Below are positions 33,230-36,010 of a stretch of DNA of 36,010 nucleotides, in pieces; the first letter of the stretch is position 1, and each line of letters starts with the position of its first letter. The notes under the pieces were generated by a model. That model did not search any database. It saw nothing but the letters and a program-made list of their open reading frames with translations, and was not told the DNA's origin. The DNA is from an uncultured bacterium (GTDB taxonomy: Bacteria; Bacillota_I; Bacilli_A; RFN20; CAG-826), in the NCBI GenBank assembly GCA_949297055.1, contig CASFRI010000021.1, forward strand, positions 1-36,010. Reading direction: 5' to 3'. Position numbers and translations under genes: made by a program.

Positions 33230-34366
33230 CCCTTTACGCAGAATATCCAGATACGCTTTATAAGCGAAAGTGCGATTTCTGTTGTTATTGGATGTTTGTA
33301 CCAGAATATCTGCATCAATCAAACGATTGACTGCACTAGATGTAGTATTGAAAGCAATACCCAAAGCCTCAGATGTTTTCCTAATCTCAATAATAGGGTT
33401 GGATTCCAGGTAGTTAAAAACCAGCATTACATTTTTTGCTGCACGGCCTAGCTTTGAGATAACAGATACATTTGCATCATGAAGAGCAATCAGCTTATCA
33501 ATTGTTGTAGTGGCGTCCTTAGCAGATTCCATAATAGCTTGTAGGAAGAACTTGACCCACTGTTCGTAGTTTCCTTTTGTTCTTACTTCACTCATGCGGT
33601 CATAGTATTCCACACGGTTTTTCTTAAGAAAATAGGAAATGTAGAGGGCAGGAGTGGAAAGAACTCTTTTCTCCATCAAAAACAGTGTGATCAGCAAACG
33701 TCCAACACGACCATTTCCATCAAGAAAAGGATGGATGGTTTCAAACTGATAGTGTATCAACGCTGCGCGGATCAAGGCATCAAGGTCGTCATCAACATTG
33801 ATATATTTTTCAAGTTCGGACATGGCGTCTAGCATATCGTCGGGAGACGGAGGAATGTATCGTGCGTTTTTAAGTGTACTGCCTTGCCCTCCAATCCAGT
33901 TTTGCGAATGTCTGAACTCACCGGGACTTTTTTCTTGGCCTTTTACTCCTTCCATTAAAATCGCATGGGTTTCCTTGATCAAGCGATTACATAAAGGAAG
34001 TGTCTGCAAGCGATTGATCGCAAACTCGGTGGCTTTGATGTAATTAACAACATCAGCAACATTACGATTTATGTTTGCATCTAGCATTGGATTAAGTACA
34101 TCTTCTAGTGTTGCTTGTGTACCCTCGATCTGCGAGGACATTAAAGCCTCTTTGCGCACATACATGGATACAAATAATTCAATATTAGGGATATGGGTAG
34201 CAAGACTTTCCAAAACAGCAAGCTGCGAATTTGCTTTCACTAGTAAAGCTATAACATCCTCTGTCAGCTCAATAGGAGGAGATGGAGGTAAAGGATTTGG
34301 CATAAAAGACTTGTATGTCATTTTGCCAGATAAGTTTGATTTATAATGTCCTGCACGGTTATTCAT
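33224..34366 (-). CDS. Fic family protein (Fic_N domain, Fic domain, winged helix)
   Basis: A complete 380-residue Fic AMP-transferase. The N-terminal Fic_N part includes FMPNPLPPSPPIEL and the inhibitory motif SSQIEG at 77-82. The catalytic HPFLDGNGR starts at H212. A winged helix at about 310-375 (IIEIRKTSEALGIAFNTTSSAVNRL) completes the usual layout. It is expected to modify a host protein and to be auto-inhibited by the N-terminal helix. The promoter TTGACT-17-TATAAT is the best in the window. GAAAGGAG lies about 12 nt before the ATG. In lines I sampled its GC is about 35-40%, slightly above neighbours, and it is flanked by repeats and a transposase-like remnant, so recent acquisition is plausible. 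Confidence 0.93.
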   Translation of the reverse strand: MNNRAGHYKSNLSGKMTYKSFMPNPLPPSPPIELTEDVIALLVKANSQLAVLESLATHIPNIELFVSMYVRKEALMSSQIEGTQATLEDVLNPMLDANINRNVADVVNYIKATEFAINRLQTLPLCNRLIKETHAILMEGVKGQEKSPGEFRHSQNWIGGQGSTLKNARYIPPSPDDMLDAMSELEKYINVDDDLDALIRAALIHYQFETIHPFLDGNGRVGRLLITLFLMEKRVLSTPALYISYFLKKNRVEYYDRMSEVRTKGNYEQWVKFFLQAIMESAKDATTTIDKLIALHDANVSVISKLGRAAKNVMLVFNYLESNPIIEIRKTSEALGIAFNTTSSAVNRLIDADILVQTSNNNRNRTFAYKAYLDILRKGT

Positions 34367-34389
34367 AAGCGCGGGCTCCTTTCGAGGGA

Positions 34390-34452
34390 ACTTGAAATAT
34401 ATGCTTCTATTATACCCATCTTATTTCAAAAAGTCAATCTAACTTGAGATAA
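34390..34452 (-). promoter_or_regulatory. Consensus promoter and repeats upstream of the second Fic gene
   Basis: Minus-strand -35 TTGACT (34437-34432), 17-bp spacer and -10 TATAAT (34414-34409). The inverted repeat ACTTGAAAT (34390-34398)/ATTTCAA (34423-34429) brackets the -10, as an autoregulatory operator might. The near-direct repeat ACTTGAGATAA lies just upstream (34442-34452). Confidence 0.7.
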
Positions 34453-34483
34453 GGAGATGCAATGTATGAGTGCCAAGTGATAA

Positions 34484-34666
34484 AAGTCTAAAGTAATTAC
34501 GAGGGAAAATATCCCAACAATATTAAAAAGCTATGTTGAAAAAGCATTAAATTTATTAGATACCTATGACGGACAATTATCTAAGACTGCAAGAGCATTA
34601 GGAATTAATCTCTACACATTAAAATCTTGGAAGATTTATAACACTTTACTAGCGTTAGAATATTAA
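34484..34666 (+). pseudogene. Transposase OrfA-like remnant (helix-turn-helix)
   Basis: An open stretch without start codon between two stops encodes about 60 residues, including YVEKALNLLDTYDGQLSKTA followed by RALGINLYTLKSWK. This resembles the HTH of IS3-type OrfA transposases (xxALxLLxxYxxSxxxTAREL GIxxxTLxxW). No full transposase, OrfB or terminal inverted repeat is visible, so it would be a decayed fragment. It lies in the 334-bp gap between the second and third Fic genes, which otherwise holds only the Fic promoter. Confidence 0.45.
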
Positions 34667-34700
34667 TAAAGTTCGTTTATTTTTTAATCTAATTATTCAA

Positions 34701-35633
34701 TTAACTTATCTTAATCCAACAATACTCTTTTAAGAAATTAACAATATCGTCTTTCTTTGATTCATCTTCATAATATGAAATTAAAACTTTTTTATAACTA
34801 TCCACTTTTTCTGCCGGCACAGCAATTAAGCCAAGAGCGTGCGAAATTAAATAATGATTAGCAAATAAGATTGCTGTTCTTTTATTACCGTCTAAAAATA
34901 ATTGTTTTTTCATGACGTAAAGCACTAAATCGATAGCTATTTCAATGCCTTCTTCTTTACCAGATAAAATCTCAGATAGTTCTTGCTTTACTTGCTCTTC
35001 AAAAGGTATTGGTGGAATATAAGTTGATTCACTGATAGTAACTGGAACACTTCTTATCTTTCCTGCTCTCAAGGAAAAACCATCTTCCACAATTTGATTA
35101 ATTTGGCATAGAAGAGCATAATTGGTGGAATAATTTACTAAATCAATAGACATGATGAATTCCCACGCCCTTTTTAGATTGATGATTTTATTGACATCGT
35201 ATGCAGTCATATTATTAATTTTTCCGCCATTTAAGATGGTTTCTGTATCTGCGTAAGTCGTAGCGATACCTTCTAACGTTGCTTGCTTATAAATTGAGTC
35301 GACAAGATATCTTCTTGCTAAATCGATGTTCATAGCAACGCTTTCATCAATGTTTTTGGTTTCAATGTAATTAAGTTCTCCAAGAACTTTATTAATTTCT
35401 TTAAGTCTTTTTTTAAGGACCTTCGCTAATGCATTGTTGCTAATAATTAGATTATATAAAATATCAGAATATTCACCTGCGTATTTAGTAATTAAAATGC
35501 CATCTAATCTAAAATGAACATAAATATATTGTTTATGATTGCTTTCTCTTATTTCAATAGAACCATATAGCAAAGAATTTAATTGATTTAAAATTTGTTT
35601 CTTTTCAAGCAACAACTCATTAATGTTTGGCAT
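34701..35633 (-). CDS. Fic-fold protein with Gln in place of the catalytic His
   Basis: A 310-residue protein. The C-terminal half is Fic: ADTETIL, MTAYDVNKIINLKRAWEFI, LRAGKIRSVPVTISESTYIPP, and the core KKQLFLDGNKRTAILFANHYL. The motif H-x-F-x-D-G-N-K-R starts with Q244 instead of His, so the usual base is missing, while D248, G249, N250, K251 and R252 are kept. The N-terminal 90 residues form a helical part with YIYVHFRLDGILITKY, unlike Fic_N. The start is ATG 35633, with GGAG 8 nt upstream; the frame opens to 35711 but lacks an SD there. It may be a binding-only or differently acting Fic protein. Confidence 0.85.
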   Translation of the reverse strand: MPNINELLLEKKQILNQLNSLLYGSIEIRESNHKQYIYVHFRLDGILITKYAGEYSDILYNLIISNNALAKVLKKRLKEINKVLGELNYIETKNIDESVAMNIDLARRYLVDSIYKQATLEGIATTYADTETILNGGKINNMTAYDVNKIINLKRAWEFIMSIDLVNYSTNYALLCQINQIVEDGFSLRAGKIRSVPVTISESTYIPPIPFEEQVKQELSEILSGKEEGIEIAIDLVLYVMKKQLFLDGNKRTAILFANHYLISHALGLIAVPAEKVDSYKKVLISYYEDESKKDDIVNFLKEYCWIKIS

Positions 35634-35793
35634 AATTATTTCTCCGGATGCTTTTAGTTTAACACAAAATAAAGTATTATGTGAAACATTTTTATTGAAT
35701 TTGTTACACATAGCAAATAGAATTTTAATGCTCGCTAAAATATAACTTAGTTTAAAAATTGTCGAATTTATTAGTGCTATTACAACACTTTTT

Positions 35794-36010
35794 TCAAATT
35801 ACTTTTAATGATAAAGCACAAATTGTCTCCGCGTGCGATGTGCGAGGGAACATATCGAAAGGAATAGTCTCTTTAACTTCGTAATAATCTTTTAATAATT
35901 CAACGTCTCTTGCTAAAGTCGCAGGATGACAAGAAATATAAATAATCTTTTTAGGCAAACTTTCTTTTATTGCATTGATAAAATCTAAACTTAAACCTTT
36001 TCTTGGTGGA
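35794..36010 (-). CDS. 23S rRNA (uracil-5-)-methyltransferase RlmD/RlmCD type, 3' end only (partial)
   Basis: The minus-strand frame entering from the window edge encodes 72 residues ending at TGA 35794-35796. It contains PPRKGLSLDF (the end of the DPPRKGL motif), IIYISCHPATLARDVELL with the catalytic Cys, and FPRTSHAETICAL (the P-x-T-x-H-x-E motif). These are the C-terminal motifs of the RumA/RlmCD/TrmA family of SAM-dependent m5U methyltransferases. SCHP replaces the usual SCNP. The 5' part lies outside the window, so target specificity (U747, U1939 or both) cannot be judged. Confidence 0.88.
   Translation of the reverse strand, partial: PPRKGLSLDFINAIKESLPKKIIYISCHPATLARDVELLKDYYEVKETIPFDMFPRTSHAETICALSLKVI

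Noticed and set aside
33224-35633. Fic toxin-antitoxin module
   Set aside because: No small FicA/Phd-like antitoxin gene lies next to any Fic gene; the second carries its own inhibitory helix instead.
1-36010. Use of TGA as Trp (Mycoplasma-type code)
   Set aside because: TGA ends several genes at the expected length and Trp positions use TGG.

Overview
The window is AT-rich DNA from a low-GC Bacillota, most likely a reduced-genome member of the Bacilli/Erysipelotrichia/RF39-type lineages. Gene order and protein similarity suggest this; I ran no search. TGA is a stop (ends of mfd, gdpP and others) and Trp is read from TGG, so the code is table 11 and not the Mycoplasma code. No spore genes, tRNA or rRNA are seen.

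Core block (12387-29012, + strand): pth-mfd-tilS-ftsH-dusB-lysS, then rpsF-ssb-rpsR, then gdpP-rplI-dnaB-walJ-rlmH. In Bacillus subtilis these are separate near-origin clusters. Here they are packed together, without the hprT, coaX, hslO and folate genes that sit between them in Bacillus. They cover tRNA maturation, translation, transcription-coupled repair, membrane proteolysis, c-di-AMP turnover and replication.

Left flank (1-12316, mostly - strand): a partial Fic gene; an AAA_14/DUF4143 ATPase preceded by three repeats spaced exactly 34 bp apart; ppdK (glycolytic pyruvate phosphate dikinase); a tetR-ABC-ABC-esterase operon with two TetR-type operators on a consensus promoter; and a PAP2 phosphatase/DUF368 pair that could recycle undecaprenyl phosphate.

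Right flank (29069-36010): a Cof-type HAD phosphatase divergent from an unrecognised 112-aa gene plus a degenerate RimK-like ATP-grasp gene; an aconitase X operon behind an 18-bp perfect palindrome, with its large subunit broken by two compensating shifts at A7 tracts; a second Fic gene with a strong promoter, short flanking repeats and a transposase-like remnant beside it; a third Fic gene with Gln in place of the catalytic His; and the 3' end of an RlmD/RlmCD-type rRNA methyltransferase.

The observations I rate highest are the 34-bp phased repeats with their coupled leader ORF, the aconitase X double frameshift, the degenerate ATP-grasp pair, the His-less Fic protein, and several genes whose -10 box lies so close to the ATG that their mRNAs should be leaderless.
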